A stretch of DNA of 36,119 nt from Chryseosolibacter sp035628595 (GCA_035628595.1 DASPJN010000084.1:1-36119); one strand, 5' to 3'. Numbered from the stretch's first letter, positions 1-9,741 are shown. Translations and numbers: made by a program. The notes: generated by a model not told the origin, from the letters alone.

Positions 1-186
1 GTCCAATAACACTACATCAGGACGGGCATCGGCCGACTTAATTCCAGATAAATATTCAATAGCTTCTTCGCCGTTCTTTGCAACGTGCATCAGATGTAAT
101 ACACCCATCTTGTCAAGTGTGCGCTTCGCGTCCATCACGTCAAGTGTATCATCTTCGATCAATAAAATGTTAATTACTTTTTCCAT
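1..186 (-). CDS. response regulator receiver protein (C-terminal part outside the window)
   Basis: The minus strand reads 62 codons from an ATG at 186 and runs off the window edge. It begins MEKVINILLIEDD, giving the acidic pocket (E11, D12, D13), and the last codon in the window is the Asp of a VVLLD strand, which is the expected phosphoacceptor. This is the alpha/beta receiver fold of CheY-like or Rcp1-like regulators, seen up to the phosphorylation site. It starts only 5 nt after the stop of the histidine kinase gene, so the two are almost surely co-transcribed and this is the kinase's partner. Whether an output domain follows cannot be seen. The DTLDVMDAKRTL helix and the gene order resemble stand-alone receivers paired with phytochrome-like kinases, so a single-domain regulator is my guess. 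Confidence 0.85.
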   Translation of the reverse strand, partial: MEKVINILLIEDDTLDVMDAKRTLDKMGVLHLMHVAKNGEEAIEYLSGIKSADARPDVVLLD

Positions 187-191
187 GTCAT

Positions 192-1664
192 CTATTTAGG
201 CCAGGTAAAAACAAAAGTTGCCCCGCTACCTGGCGTTGAAATTATTCTGATTGACTGCTTCCTGTCTTCGAGTATCTTCCTAACGATTGCCAGACCAACG
301 CCTGTGCTTTCAAAGCTATCTCGTTCCTGCAGTGTTTGAAAGATCATGAATATCTTGTCATGATAAATCTTATCAATTCCCGGACCGTCATCCTCTACTG
401 TAAACGTATAGTGTTGAACATTTTCCTTAAAAGACACGCGCACATAACCATCAGCTTTGTCGTGATACTTCACAGCATTGCTAATGAGATTTGATAAAAT
501 CTGTTGCAACGGAATTCGTTCCGTAAAGATTGTTGGCAGGTCTCCGGGTATTTCGATCGTCTGTTCACGCGCTGGTACAACGTTTTCCAGTATTTCGCCC
601 ATCAGCTGATTCAAATCGACCGTTTCGCGTACAGGCATTTCTCTACCAATACGCGCATACATAAGTATACCCTGAATCAGGTTTTCTGCGCGCACCAATC
701 TTCCCTTAATCAAATGTACATACTCCTTCACTTTTGGCGACAACTCCTGCGTATGGTCCTCTTCGATCCATGTAACCACGTTATCTATTCCCCGCAGAGG
801 GGCTTTTAGATCATGGGACACGATATGTGCAAACTGGCCGAGCTCGTCGTTCTTTCTTTCAAGCAGCGTGATGTTTTCTGAAAGCACACGCGCCATGTGG
901 TTAAGGGATTTTGTAAGTCGACCGAGTTCATCACGACCTTCGTCGGCGCTGTAAACATCATAATTACCAGCAGCAATATCGTCGGCCATGTTAACCATGC
1001 GCATGATACGGGTTGAAATCCGGGAAGCGAGAAAGATCGCGACTGCCAAACCGATCACAATCGAAAAAATGGTGAGGTAAAATGAAATTTGTCGCGTCTG
1101 ACGCAATGATTCAGTTAATTCAACTTTTCGTCGTTCGCGCATCTCATATTCATAATTGCTGAAATCACGAAACTTGACCTGAAGCCGGCGGTGGAGAGCC
1201 TGTTCACTTCCTGTTAATAGCTTCTCGCGATACATTTTACTAAAGGCGACCTGATTGGTGTCGGAAGCAACTGCCAGTCGCTTCGCCTCGATTAGCGGAA
1301 CAGCATATTGACTGACCCACTGCTCATTCAGCGAGATAATTTCGGCAAGCGCTTTTTTCTGTCGGGATGTATCGGGCATTTCCAGCGCCAGTTCATTCAG
1401 TATCAACACGTTTTCGGCAGCCGCTGAATCGTATGACTGTATAAAATAATTTTCGCCAGTAAACAAATATCCGCGCAAACCACTGACCATGTTAAGGAGG
1501 TTTCGCTGAAAACGGTTGGTGTTTCGGACGATAGCCGTGGATTTTGCGAAGAACTCTGAGTTCTCGTTTACTTTTTCAGCCTGCCGGTAGTTGATGAACG
1601 TTGCAGTGGCGAACATCGCAAGGATCACTAGAAACCCAATCAGGATCAGATAGGAAATTTTCAT
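192..1664 (-). CDS. membrane sensor histidine kinase (CHASE3-like, HAMP, HisKA, HATPase)
   Basis: This 490-aa protein is a two-component sensor kinase. It has a TM helix at about 5-25 and an extracytoplasmic helical region at about 26-190 containing LRGYLFTG, typical of CHASE3 sensors. A second TM lies at about 194-214, HAMP at about 214-265, and the HisKA dimerisation domain carries the phospho-acceptor H284 in IVSHDLKAPL. The ATPase has its N box (N396 in LISNAVKYH), the G1 box DDGPGI (425-430) and the G2 box STGVGLAI (453-460). It should autophosphorylate H284 and pass phosphate to the receiver protein encoded 5 nt downstream. The signal is not identifiable. The only nearby start is the ATG at 1664. 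The gene is divergent from rarA across a 182-bp gap in which I see only a short GC palindrome (about 1707-1720) and no clear promoter. Confidence 0.93.
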   Translation of the reverse strand: MKISYLILIGFLVILAMFATATFINYRQAEKVNENSEFFAKSTAIVRNTNRFQRNLLNMVSGLRGYLFTGENYFIQSYDSAAAENVLILNELALEMPDTSRQKKALAEIISLNEQWVSQYAVPLIEAKRLAVASDTNQVAFSKMYREKLLTGSEQALHRRLQVKFRDFSNYEYEMRERRKVELTESLRQTRQISFYLTIFSIVIGLAVAIFLASRISTRIMRMVNMADDIAAGNYDVYSADEGRDELGRLTKSLNHMARVLSENITLLERKNDELGQFAHIVSHDLKAPLRGIDNVVTWIEEDHTQELSPKVKEYVHLIKGRLVRAENLIQGILMYARIGREMPVRETVDLNQLMGEILENVVPAREQTIEIPGDLPTIFTERIPLQQILSNLISNAVKYHDKADGYVRVSFKENVQHYTFTVEDDGPGIDKIYHDKIFMIFQTLQERDSFESTGVGLAIVRKILEDRKQSIRIISTPGSGATFVFTWPK

Positions 1665-1846
1665 CTATGCTAGTATGAATACTATGATTCAAAATTTTTA
1701 GCATGCGGGGGCCCGCAATATAACAACTTCCGCAATATGTCATGTAAATTATAGCGGTGGTCATTTAAATTGATGAAAGCTCACTATTTTGGAACGACAA
1801 ATGAATTACCATCTCCATTTAATTGTTGAGGTAAAAAAATTATCGC

Positions 1847-3115
1847 GTGATCCTTCAATCAAAATTGCCGCTTGCAGAAAGAATGCGTCCATCAGGGCTC
1901 GATGACCTTGTCGGCCAGGAACATTTGACTGGGCCGAACGGCGTGATAAGAAAGGCGATTCAATCGGGAAACATTCCGTCGATGATCCTGTGGGGACCGC
2001 CAGGCGTCGGAAAAACAACCATTGCAAACATCGTTGCCAATGAAGTTAAGAAACCATTTTACACGCTCAGCGCCGTCAGCTCGGGCGTGAAAGAAGTCCG
2101 TGAGGTCATCGAAAAATCCAGACTCTCTCCACGTTCAATTTTATTCATCGATGAAATTCATCGCTTCAATAAATCACAACAGGATGCCTTGCTCGGCGCA
2201 GTAGAAAAAGGAATTATTACGTTGATCGGCGCCACGACCGAAAATCCATCTTTCGAAGTTAATTCAGCGCTATTGTCAAGATGCCAGGTATACACACTTA
2301 AACCACTTGGAGAAGAACAGCTTCTTGAACTTGTTGATCAGGCCCTTACGCGCGATCAGGAACTGAGTGCACGCAAAATCAATGTGAAAGAGCATCATGC
2401 CTTGTTAAATATTTCAGGTGGAGATGGAAGGAAGCTTCTTAATCTGCTTGAGTTACTGACAACTTCGATAGTGGGAGATGTAGAAGTTACCGACAAGCTA
2501 GTGACCGATGTTGCGCAGAAACATATTGCTATTTACGATAAGAGCGGTGAGCAACATTATGACATCATCTCCGCGTTTATCAAATCCATTCGTGGAAGTG
2601 ACCCAAATGCGGCGGTGTACTATCTCGCCCGCATGATTGAAGGAGGTGAGGACGTGAAGTTCATTGCCCGGCGGATGCTTATCCTCGCATCTGAGGATAT
2701 TGGGAACGCAAATCCAACTGCACTTGTAATCGCAAACAGCACTTTTCAGGCGGTGGATGTCATCGGGTACCCTGAGGCACGGATCATTTTGTCGCAATGT
2801 GCAGTTTACCTGGCTTCGTCAGCCAAGAGTAATGCAAGCTACATGGCGATTGAAAATGCGATCAGTGCTGTCAATGAAACCGGCGACTTACCTGTTCCGT
2901 TGTCAATTCGCAACGCGCCCACAAAACTGATGAAGAAGATGGGCTATGGAAAGGGATATCAATATGCGCACAGCTTCGAGGGCAATTTCGTTAACCACGA
3001 GTTTCTGCCTGACGAGTTGAAGGGGACGGCATTTTACCAACCGGGTAACAACCAGCGGGAGGATGAAATGAGAAAATATCTCCGTTCATTATGGAGGGAT
3101 AAATACGGTTACTAG
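1847..3115 (+). CDS. rarA: replication-associated recombination protein A (RarA/MgsA AAA+ ATPase)
   Basis: This 422-aa protein is a clamp-loader-like AAA+ ATPase of the RarA/MgsA/WRNIP1 family, which acts at stalled or gapped replication forks. It opens with the family signature LAERMRPSGLDDLVGQEHL. Walker A is GPPGVGKT (50-57), Walker B is LFIDEIHRF (99-107), and the sensor-1 region is LIGATTENPSFEVN. The C-terminal half has the tetramerisation signatures (DPNAAVYYLARM, LILASEDIGNANP). Length is normal. The start is GTG: an in-frame TAA lies at 1832-1834, so GTG at 1847 is the only start that keeps the conserved N-terminus. The VWA gene follows after 15 nt on the same strand and may be co-transcribed. 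Confidence 0.96.
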   Translation: MILQSKLPLAERMRPSGLDDLVGQEHLTGPNGVIRKAIQSGNIPSMILWGPPGVGKTTIANIVANEVKKPFYTLSAVSSGVKEVREVIEKSRLSPRSILFIDEIHRFNKSQQDALLGAVEKGIITLIGATTENPSFEVNSALLSRCQVYTLKPLGEEQLLELVDQALTRDQELSARKINVKEHHALLNISGGDGRKLLNLLELLTTSIVGDVEVTDKLVTDVAQKHIAIYDKSGEQHYDIISAFIKSIRGSDPNAAVYYLARMIEGGEDVKFIARRMLILASEDIGNANPTALVIANSTFQAVDVIGYPEARIILSQCAVYLASSAKSNASYMAIENAISAVNETGDLPVPLSIRNAPTKLMKKMGYGKGYQYAHSFEGNFVNHEFLPDELKGTAFYQPGNNQREDEMRKYLRSLWRDKYGY

Positions 3116-3130
3116 CTTTGACGGGTCACC

Positions 3131-5218
3131 ATGAAAAAACTAATTCTCGAATCAGCGCCTGAGTATATCATCCTTTGCCTTCTGACGGGAATCGCCTATG
3201 CTGCGATTCAATATTACAGAAAGCGTGACAATCCGTGGAGCAACCGAACAAATTGGGTGCTGTTTGTCATGCGCGCAGCGTTGGCTACGTTTCTTGGTTT
3301 TCTTCTTCTTGGTCCCATCGTAAGGCAAATTCAAAATTTGTTTGAGAAACCGGTTTTCGTAATCGTTCAGGATAACTCTACTTCAATAATGCACGTGGTT
3401 GACTCCGCACAACGGAATGAAATTTCCTCCGCGCTTCAGCGTTCACACGAAACATTACAACAGGCTGGCTACACCACAATTTCACATGATCTCGAGGGCG
3501 CGCTTGATGATGAAGTGACTTTCACTGGGCCAACCTCCGATTTAAACGAAGCGCTAAAAAGTATAAGTAATCAATACGAAGGGCAAAAAATCGGCGGTGT
3601 GATATTGGTATCCGATGGTATTTATAATGCAGGTTTATCGCCATTATATTCGTCCTTCAACTTTCCGGTACATACGATCGGCATCGGCGATACAACCCTC
3701 CGTGTCGACGCATCGTTAAAAAATATTGCGCATAACAAACTTGTATACCAGGGCAACAAGTTTCCAATCCGCGCGGACGTGCAGGCAAAAAATCTCGCTG
3801 GACAGAACATTAATGTCACTTTGTCGCGCAAAAACAAAACGGTAGAAAAAAAGACCTTGAAAGTAAACAGTGAGAATGACCTGTTAACATTTGAGTTCCA
3901 ACCACTAGCAGAAGAACAGGGGATTCAAAAATACGACTTGAGGGTTGAGGTTATATCCGGTGAGCAGAATACCCGGAATAATTCTTCATCAGTTTTCATT
4001 GAAGTTGTGAATGGGAAGAAAAAAATTCTTTTAGTCGCGCCTTCACCACATCCTGATATCAAGGCTCTGCGTGACGTTGTCCAGAAGAATGCGAACTACG
4101 ATTTCATGCTGCACATCCCCGGTATTGAGGAGCAACCAGCAGCCAATCTTAAACCAGAGGCAGTTGACTTAGCAATCTTTCATCAATCACCGGATAGTCG
4201 CGGACGAACTAATGCTTTCTTTCAATCCTTTGTCAATAGTAAGGCTTCGATGCTAATGATTCTTGGACAGCAATCAGATCTCGGCGTCATCAATAAAGCG
4301 AGTCTTAATGCAACCTATGAATCTTTGCCCCGCGAGTTCGATGAGGTAACGGTTGTCGCTAATCCAGCATTTCCTAATTTTTCATTATCGCCGGAAGCAA
4401 ATAGTCTGATCAGCGACTATCCACCTGCGCTCGTCCATTTCGGAAAAATTAAAATGCCTTCTACGTCGTCTATTCTGCTTTATCAGAAAGTCGGAAGCGT
4501 TACTACCGATAAACCATTTCTCCTTATTGACGTGAAGGATGCAAGGAAAACCGGCCTTGTATTCGGCGAGGGCATCTGGCGCTGGAAGCTCAATGAATTT
4601 GAAAGAACTGAAAACTCAATCGCCTTTGACGAAATCTTTGGAAAGGTAATTCAATTCCTAAGTACGACGGAGGACAAGCGTAAATTCAGGAGCTATCCTG
4701 TTCAACAGGAATTCCCGGATACGGGACCGGTTGTATTTGAAAGCCAGGTGTACAACGATCTGTTTGAACCTGTGTATGGAAACAAAATCGATATCGATAT
4801 TACAGACGAATCAGGAAAACAAACTGAATACACATACGTCACAAGTCCGGGCAATATTCGTTATCAGATCGGTGGGTTGACTGAAGGTGTGTATCGCTAT
4901 AAATCCAGGGCGATCGTCAATGACAAACAGGAAGAAGTACGAGGCGAATTTGCTGTCGTTCAGCAACAGCTGGAAATGCAGAATCTTACGGCAGATTTTG
5001 ATCTCCTGCGCAAGCTATCGGCCAATACCGGTGGTGAGTTTTATAAGGCCGGCGAAATAAAAAAGTTGGATAACTTTTTAAAGCAAAAAGAAGCAAAAAG
5101 CATTATTCATTCCGAAGAAAGATTCGACTCAGTAATCAATCTCAAATGGGTTTTCTTTGTTTTACTGGTACTTGTAAGTACCGAATGGGTTATCCGAAAA
5201 TACTTTGGTTCCTATTAA
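3131..5218 (+). CDS. VWA-domain membrane protein
   Basis: This 695-aa protein has two N-terminal TM helices (about 13-30 and 43-63), an extracytoplasmic von Willebrand A domain from about 76, a long beta-rich middle region, and a C-terminal TM helix (about 672-690) ending in a short basic tail. The metal-ion adhesion site is visible: D81-x-S83-x-S85, a Thr in GPTSDL (about 135), and the SDG motif at 161-163. Related proteins are common in Bacteroidetes, and the layout recalls BatA/BatB-type and DUF4159-type membrane VWA proteins. They are usually associated with MoxR ATPases; here a MoxR gene lies about 6.6 kb away, not adjacent. A scaffold or chaperone role at the inner membrane is inference; the substrate is unknown. 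It sits 15 nt behind rarA, and its stop overlaps the stop of the convergent epimerase gene. Confidence 0.8.
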   Translation: MKKLILESAPEYIILCLLTGIAYAAIQYYRKRDNPWSNRTNWVLFVMRAALATFLGFLLLGPIVRQIQNLFEKPVFVIVQDNSTSIMHVVDSAQRNEISSALQRSHETLQQAGYTTISHDLEGALDDEVTFTGPTSDLNEALKSISNQYEGQKIGGVILVSDGIYNAGLSPLYSSFNFPVHTIGIGDTTLRVDASLKNIAHNKLVYQGNKFPIRADVQAKNLAGQNINVTLSRKNKTVEKKTLKVNSENDLLTFEFQPLAEEQGIQKYDLRVEVISGEQNTRNNSSSVFIEVVNGKKKILLVAPSPHPDIKALRDVVQKNANYDFMLHIPGIEEQPAANLKPEAVDLAIFHQSPDSRGRTNAFFQSFVNSKASMLMILGQQSDLGVINKASLNATYESLPREFDEVTVVANPAFPNFSLSPEANSLISDYPPALVHFGKIKMPSTSSILLYQKVGSVTTDKPFLLIDVKDARKTGLVFGEGIWRWKLNEFERTENSIAFDEIFGKVIQFLSTTEDKRKFRSYPVQQEFPDTGPVVFESQVYNDLFEPVYGNKIDIDITDESGKQTEYTYVTSPGNIRYQIGGLTEGVYRYKSRAIVNDKQEEVRGEFAVVQQQLEMQNLTADFDLLRKLSANTGGEFYKAGEIKKLDNFLKQKEAKSIIHSEERFDSVINLKWVFFVLLVLVSTEWVIRKYFGSY

Positions 5219-6126
5219 GAAAGCAAATCTTTTACAGCGCTATTAATATCCGGGAATTCGTATTCGAAACCAGCATCAATGAGTTTTGATGCCGATACCC
5301 GACTCCCATTGAGAACAATTTGCGCCATCTCGCCGAAAGCGATCTTCAGGCCAATAGCTGGTACGTTGGGAAGCATTAAAGGCTTGTTTAAAACCTGCGC
5401 CACCACTTCCGTTAGTTGTTTGTTTGTAACAGGATTTGGTGCGACTGCATTTACCGGTCCAGAAACAGATTGATTCTGCAAGACAAAAAGGAACATCCGG
5501 CACAGGTCTGTAAGATGGATCCAGCTGATAAACTGCGAGCCGTAGCCGAGCGGTGCACCAATCCATTTTCTTACGGTTGCCGCAATGGGAGCCAATGCCC
5601 CGCCATCGCGCGAAAGAACCACGCCCGTCCGTAACTTTACCACGCGCATCCCTGGGACTCTGATCTGATCAACTTCAGCTTCCCATTGAGACGTGAGAGA
5701 TGCAAGAAAATCATTTCCAGGAGGATCCTCTTCCCTGAATATTTTATCATTGTCCCTAAATCCATAGTACCCAACCGCTGACGCGGAAATGAAATGTTTT
5801 ACCTGATGATTGATGTTTTCAAGATTTCTACGTAGTAGCGCGCTGGATTCAGTCCGACTTTCGAGCAACTCCTTTTTTCTTTTCTGTGTCCAGCGCCCTT
5901 CCGCGACGTTCGCGCCGGCGAGGTGAATAATCACATCAACTCCTTCAAACGCACCGGGTTGAATTTCATTTGCGCCGATGTCCCATGTAAATATTTTTGG
6001 ATTGTTTTGTGGATTACTTCGCGATAAGTGGATGACATCATAGCCATATTGCAAAAGTATTTTAGTGAGATTTTTGCCCACTAAACCAGAGGCACCGGTA
6101 ATTAATATGCGAGTGGGGTTCAACAT
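5215..6126 (-). CDS. TIGR01777-family NAD(P)-binding epimerase-like protein (YfcH/SulA-like)
   Basis: This 303-aa protein is an atypical short-chain dehydrogenase of the TIGR01777 (YfcH) family. It has the N-terminal Rossmann motif GASGLVG (11-17), the DVIIHLAGANVAEGRW segment, the SASAVGYYG strand, and the C-terminal SWIHLTDLCRMFLFVLQN and GPVNAVAPNPVTN motifs typical of the family. Length is normal. The substrate is not known for most members; some are annotated as nucleoside-diphosphate-sugar epimerases without direct evidence. The start at 6126 is an ATG. The stop overlaps the VWA gene's stop by 4 nt (a shared TTAA). It is divergent from the exported coiled-coil gene. Confidence 0.9.
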   Translation of the reverse strand: MLNPTRILITGASGLVGKNLTKILLQYGYDVIHLSRSNPQNNPKIFTWDIGANEIQPGAFEGVDVIIHLAGANVAEGRWTQKRKKELLESRTESSALLRRNLENINHQVKHFISASAVGYYGFRDNDKIFREEDPPGNDFLASLTSQWEAEVDQIRVPGMRVVKLRTGVVLSRDGGALAPIAATVRKWIGAPLGYGSQFISWIHLTDLCRMFLFVLQNQSVSGPVNAVAPNPVTNKQLTEVVAQVLNKPLMLPNVPAIGLKIAFGEMAQIVLNGSRVSASKLIDAGFEYEFPDINSAVKDLLS

Positions 6127-6147
6127 AACGTGTGAGAAGTTTTTATG

Positions 6148-6155
6148 TATCTTTG
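6148..6155 (+). promoter_or_regulatory. candidate -7 element TATCTTTG
   Basis: This is an exact match to the Bacteroidetes -7 consensus TAnnTTTG, 22 nt from its last G to the A of the ATG at 6177. I see no clear TTG at the -33 position. It lies downstream of the alternative GTG at 6132, so it supports the ATG at 6177 as the start. Confidence 0.45.
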
Positions 6156-6176
6156 AATAACTTAACAGGCCCCAAA

Positions 6177-6863
6177 ATGTTCAAGCAGATTTTTTTTACA
6201 GTTTGTATTCTTCTGACGTCTCAGTTCCTGTTTGCGCAAAGTGTTAAAGTAACGAAGGAAACGGTTCGCTTGAAAGCCGATACCGCGGAAGGTTTTGAGG
6301 TAATACTAGATGGTACGAGCGCAGAGGTCGAAAACCAGTTAACCCAGTATCTGAAGCCGATAGGCAAGGGTAAAAAATCTGAGGATGCGTACGTCTATAA
6401 TTTGCCATTGATCAACACGAAAAACTATAGCTCGCCTGTTTATGCGGTGGTTCGGGACAAGGGTAAAGGGGCAGTTTGGATTGGCGTGAAACCCGGCGAA
6501 TGGGGAGCGGGTACGGAAGAAATTAGTAAGGAGATTGAGAAACTTGTCCATGATTTCGGTGTTGCTTTTTATAAGGGCAAGATTCAGGTGCAAATCGATG
6601 AATCCACGCGTGCACTTCAGGCAGTCGAACGTCAGCAGCAACGGCTGATCAGCCAGAAGAAAGATTTTGATACCCGCCTGACTGAAAATCAAAAAGAAAA
6701 AGTTGAGCTTGAGCGTTCGCTTGAAAATAACAAGCTTCAGTTCGAGGCGCTCGGAAAAAAGCTTCTCCAGAATAAAAAGGAGCAGGACTCAATCGCCGTT
6801 GCTACCGAACAAATCAAAAAAGTAATTGAAGCTCAGAAGTTGAAGCAAAGCAACATTCAATAG
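6177..6863 (+). CDS. exported coiled-coil protein of unknown function
   Basis: A 228-aa protein when started at the ATG at 6177. The reading frame is open back to a GTG at 6132, but the ATG start gives a clean signal peptide (MFKQIFFTVCILLTSQFLFA, cut before QSVKV) and lies behind a -7 promoter match. Residues about 25-135 form a globular part with no motif I recognise. From about 140 to the end the sequence is a long heptad-rich, charged coiled coil (RQQQRLISQKKDFDTRL, then QKEKVELERSLENNKLQ). It is probably periplasmic. It stands alone and is convergent with the TonB receptor gene. I do not recognise the family. Confidence 0.75.
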   Translation: MFKQIFFTVCILLTSQFLFAQSVKVTKETVRLKADTAEGFEVILDGTSAEVENQLTQYLKPIGKGKKSEDAYVYNLPLINTKNYSSPVYAVVRDKGKGAVWIGVKPGEWGAGTEEISKEIEKLVHDFGVAFYKGKIQVQIDESTRALQAVERQQQRLISQKKDFDTRLTENQKEKVELERSLENNKLQFEALGKKLLQNKKEQDSIAVATEQIKKVIEAQKLKQSNIQ

Positions 6864-6876
6864 GTCGATCTACAAT

Positions 6877-6902
6877 AAAAAAAGGCTGCCAGTTGGCAAC
6901 CT
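6877..6902 (-). terminator. intrinsic terminator of the TonB receptor gene
   Basis: A hairpin AGGCTGCC-AGTT-GGCAACCT (6883-6902, one mismatch) is followed on the minus strand by seven T (plus-strand A run 6877-6883). It lies 22 nt past the receptor stop. On the plus strand the hairpin may also slow transcripts from the coiled-coil gene, but the T run there is weak (CTTTAA). Confidence 0.7.
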
Positions 6903-6924
6903 TTAACCCTCATCTTACTTATAC

Positions 6925-9741
6925 TTAAAATCGTAATGAATAGGTGACCGCATAGGTTCGTCCTGGCTTGAGGATACTATAAACGCCTTCAGCATCGCCG
7001 AATCCTTGATATAAATCTCTGCGCACAGCATTTAAAAGATTTTGTCCTCCCACAGTTACACGATGCTGTCCATTTGTTCCGAAATCACGATAAACATTCA
7101 GATTTAATGAATGAAACGGCTGCGTATAAACGTCAGGCACGGCACCGTTTCCGATGATCAGAAGACTTTTTCCCTGAACATTGTAAGAAAGATTCGCATT
7201 AAACCAGCCGCTCTTGTCCGCATAGTTCAAGTAAGAGTTGATAAGATACGGCGACTGGCCAGCCATTGGGCGATTATTATCTACCGTCTCTCCAACACGT
7301 GCATTAAATTTCCTCGACTCCAGTTCTGTTACGCGGTTGGTTTCGTTATCATTTACAAATACTGAGTTCATGTCGACTTCCGAACGTGCCACAGAAACGT
7401 TAGCACCGATGGTTAATCCTTGCAATGATTCTGACAGGAAATCCAGTTGCTTTTTTACTTCGAGCTCTGCCCCGTAAACCCGGCTGTCGCCCGCATTGCG
7501 CGGCTTCACGTTGTTCGATGCAATATCGTAAGTCACGAGTTCGATGTGTCCGGAGAATTGCTTATAAAACATTGAGAATGAAAGCATGTCCCCATCACGT
7601 GAGAAGTTTTCAATGCGAATGTCGAAGTTATTGATGTTGCTTTGTTGAAGATCAAGATTTCCGTTGAAGAAGCGACCAGTGATAGGATCATAGATCTGCG
7701 CTGAGGACTTTTCTTTAAATGACGGACGGGCGAGGGTTCTGCCATAAGATGCTCTGAAATTTGTTGCCTCTGTCGGACTGTACATGAAGTTCACGGAAGG
7801 AAGGAAGTCCAGTTCATCAAGCGTTTGCATGTCGCTATACGAAGTACCGAAAATATCGGTACCAGTATAATACATATCAGATTTCTCAACACGCACGCCG
7901 TATGTTGCTTTCAACTTCTGGCCAACTTTCATTTCCGTCATCACGTAAGCGCCGTATGTTCCTGCTGAAGCAGCATAATTATTGCTCGCCTCGTAATTTC
8001 CAACCAGGTAAAAACCGCTTGGTTCATCACCGGTCCAGATGTTTTCAGGTTTTAGAAACTCGTTGGGAGATGTGGAGATAGGCGTTCCACCGGTTTCGAA
8101 GATGAAATAGTTTTGAACATCGAAGTTCCTCTTTTTATAAAGACCACTGGCGCCGAACTGCAGCTTGTTGTCTTTCCCGTAAGGAAGTGTAAAATCGACC
8201 TTAAGATTTTCGTTCATCTCATTCAGGTCTCTCCAGAATCTGTTGATTCCCGCGCCGTCGCCTCGGTTAAGCGTTGGATGTTCTGGATCAGTAATCGAAA
8301 CGGAAGTGGTACGAAAATCCGGATCGTATGTGCGTGACTTCGTCAACGCATTCTTCCAGTCAAAACGAAGCTTGCCAAACTGATGCTTGCCTCCAACGAT
8401 TCCGTTTGTAACAGATCGTTGAGAGTACGTAAGAATATTCTGGTGCAACGTGGCGTTAGTTTCATCATAATTCTGACTTACTCTTTCTGTGGCTTCCGTT
8501 ATTCCATTTTGCGTGCGGAATAGCGATGCTGAAAAAGTGTGGTTGTCAAACTTTATTGCACCAGACAATAATCCACTCCAAAGAGTATTGATCCGTGAAA
8601 GCGGACCTTTCCTGACTTCTTCCTTGAAAAACTGGGTCAGAGAAGCGTCGTCATCTTTGGTATATTCACCAAACTCTGCATCTGTGTAATGTTCAAATCT
8701 ATTCTGGTAGTTAAAAATTGCATTGTAACCAATTGTGTAACGCGCGCGGTTAATCCGGTTTCCATGATTGAATGAAAACGATCCGTTCAGGAGACTGCGG
8801 TGCTGTTTCACGCCAAGTGTCGGATTAAGGCTTCGTGTCAACGATTCAAGTCTGGGGTCTTGCGATGATTGGTCAGGAACAACGGTTCCTGCGGCAAACG
8901 GCATCTCGCGCGTTCCATCATCAATTGCTAGCCAATCGCTTGACCCTCCATCATACGAAAGAAAATTGTTATTCAGATTCATCTTTGGATTGTAGCGCAA
9001 GCCAAATGAAACTGTTGTAATTTTTTCTTCAGGAAAGTTCTTTGTTTCTACGTCCACCATTCCACCGGTGAAATCACCTGGAAGGTTTGCCGAAAACGTC
9101 TTATAAATAGTAACATTCTCGAGCAGGGCGGTAGGAAAAATATCAACCTGCACATCATTCCTGTCGGGATCAAGACCAGGGATGGTCATGCCATTGATCG
9201 TGGTGCGTGTGTAACGATCTCCGAGACCGCGGACGTAAACATGCTTCCCGTTTTGTATCGAAACTCCCGTTACACGCCCGATGGCAGACGCGAGATCTCT
9301 ATCGCCAGTGTTCCGAAAAGTCTGATTCGACATGCCATCAAGAAGGTTTGTTGACTTCCGTTGCATTGTCATCATACCGAGTTCCGAATCTCGAAGTGCT
9401 TCACTTGTCACGACTACTTCCTGCAGTTGCGACACCTTGGACATCATTGCAACATCCAATCTTGTAACTTCGTTGGCTTTTACTTCGATGTCTTCCCTGA
9501 TCTCAGTCTTGTAACTGATGAAGGTCAGTACAATTGTGTGCGTGCCCGGATCGAGCGCGAGTGAATAATTGCCGTCAAAATCGGAAAGAACGCCAATGGT
9601 TGTGCCTTTCTTTACGATTGTAGCGCCATACAAACTCTCACCATTTTCTCCGTCGATAATTTTTCCTCTCACAAAACCTTTTTGCGCTTGGACTGAAACA
9701 CAAATGAGAATTGCAGTTGAAAGAGTTAACAATGTTTTCAT
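6925..9741 (-). CDS. TonB-dependent outer-membrane receptor with N-terminal carboxypeptidase-regulatory domain
   Basis: A 938-aa receptor when started at the ATG at 9741. Another ATG lies at 9753, and the frame is open to a TTG at 9786. The signal peptide is MKTLLTLSTAILICVSVQAQ. Residues about 21-100 are a CarboxypepD_reg-like beta sandwich (GFVRGKIIDGENGESLYGA). The plug domain follows at about 105-240 (LQEVVVTSEA, VYVRGLGDRYTRTTING, NLPGDFTGGMVDVETK), then a 22-strand barrel ending YAVTYSLRF with a terminal Phe as expected for BAM recognition. The plug and barrel place it with TonB receptors that lack a SusD partner. No SusD lies nearby; the neighbour upstream on the same strand is a beta-helix lipoprotein. 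A terminator, two operator-like direct repeats and a -7 match lie between them, so the receptor likely has its own regulated promoter. The substrate is unknown; phosphate or organophosphate is a hypothesis from the operators only. Confidence 0.92.
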   Translation of the reverse strand: MKTLLTLSTAILICVSVQAQKGFVRGKIIDGENGESLYGATIVKKGTTIGVLSDFDGNYSLALDPGTHTIVLTFISYKTEIREDIEVKANEVTRLDVAMMSKVSQLQEVVVTSEALRDSELGMMTMQRKSTNLLDGMSNQTFRNTGDRDLASAIGRVTGVSIQNGKHVYVRGLGDRYTRTTINGMTIPGLDPDRNDVQVDIFPTALLENVTIYKTFSANLPGDFTGGMVDVETKNFPEEKITTVSFGLRYNPKMNLNNNFLSYDGGSSDWLAIDDGTREMPFAAGTVVPDQSSQDPRLESLTRSLNPTLGVKQHRSLLNGSFSFNHGNRINRARYTIGYNAIFNYQNRFEHYTDAEFGEYTKDDDASLTQFFKEEVRKGPLSRINTLWSGLLSGAIKFDNHTFSASLFRTQNGITEATERVSQNYDETNATLHQNILTYSQRSVTNGIVGGKHQFGKLRFDWKNALTKSRTYDPDFRTTSVSITDPEHPTLNRGDGAGINRFWRDLNEMNENLKVDFTLPYGKDNKLQFGASGLYKKRNFDVQNYFIFETGGTPISTSPNEFLKPENIWTGDEPSGFYLVGNYEASNNYAASAGTYGAYVMTEMKVGQKLKATYGVRVEKSDMYYTGTDIFGTSYSDMQTLDELDFLPSVNFMYSPTEATNFRASYGRTLARPSFKEKSSAQIYDPITGRFFNGNLDLQQSNINNFDIRIENFSRDGDMLSFSMFYKQFSGHIELVTYDIASNNVKPRNAGDSRVYGAELEVKKQLDFLSESLQGLTIGANVSVARSEVDMNSVFVNDNETNRVTELESRKFNARVGETVDNNRPMAGQSPYLINSYLNYADKSGWFNANLSYNVQGKSLLIIGNGAVPDVYTQPFHSLNLNVYRDFGTNGQHRVTVGGQNLLNAVRRDLYQGFGDAEGVYSILKPGRTYAVTYSLRF

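Noticed and set aside
1705..1720. GC palindrome TGCGGGGGCCCGCA between the kinase and rarA genes as a terminator
   Set aside because: Both flanking genes start here rather than end, and there is no T run on either side. It may be a chance palindrome.
1801..1905. ATG at 1801 opening a 34-codon frame overlapping the start of rarA
   Set aside because: It is in another frame, ends inside rarA, and its translation has no recognisable character. The rarA frame with GTG 1847 explains the region.
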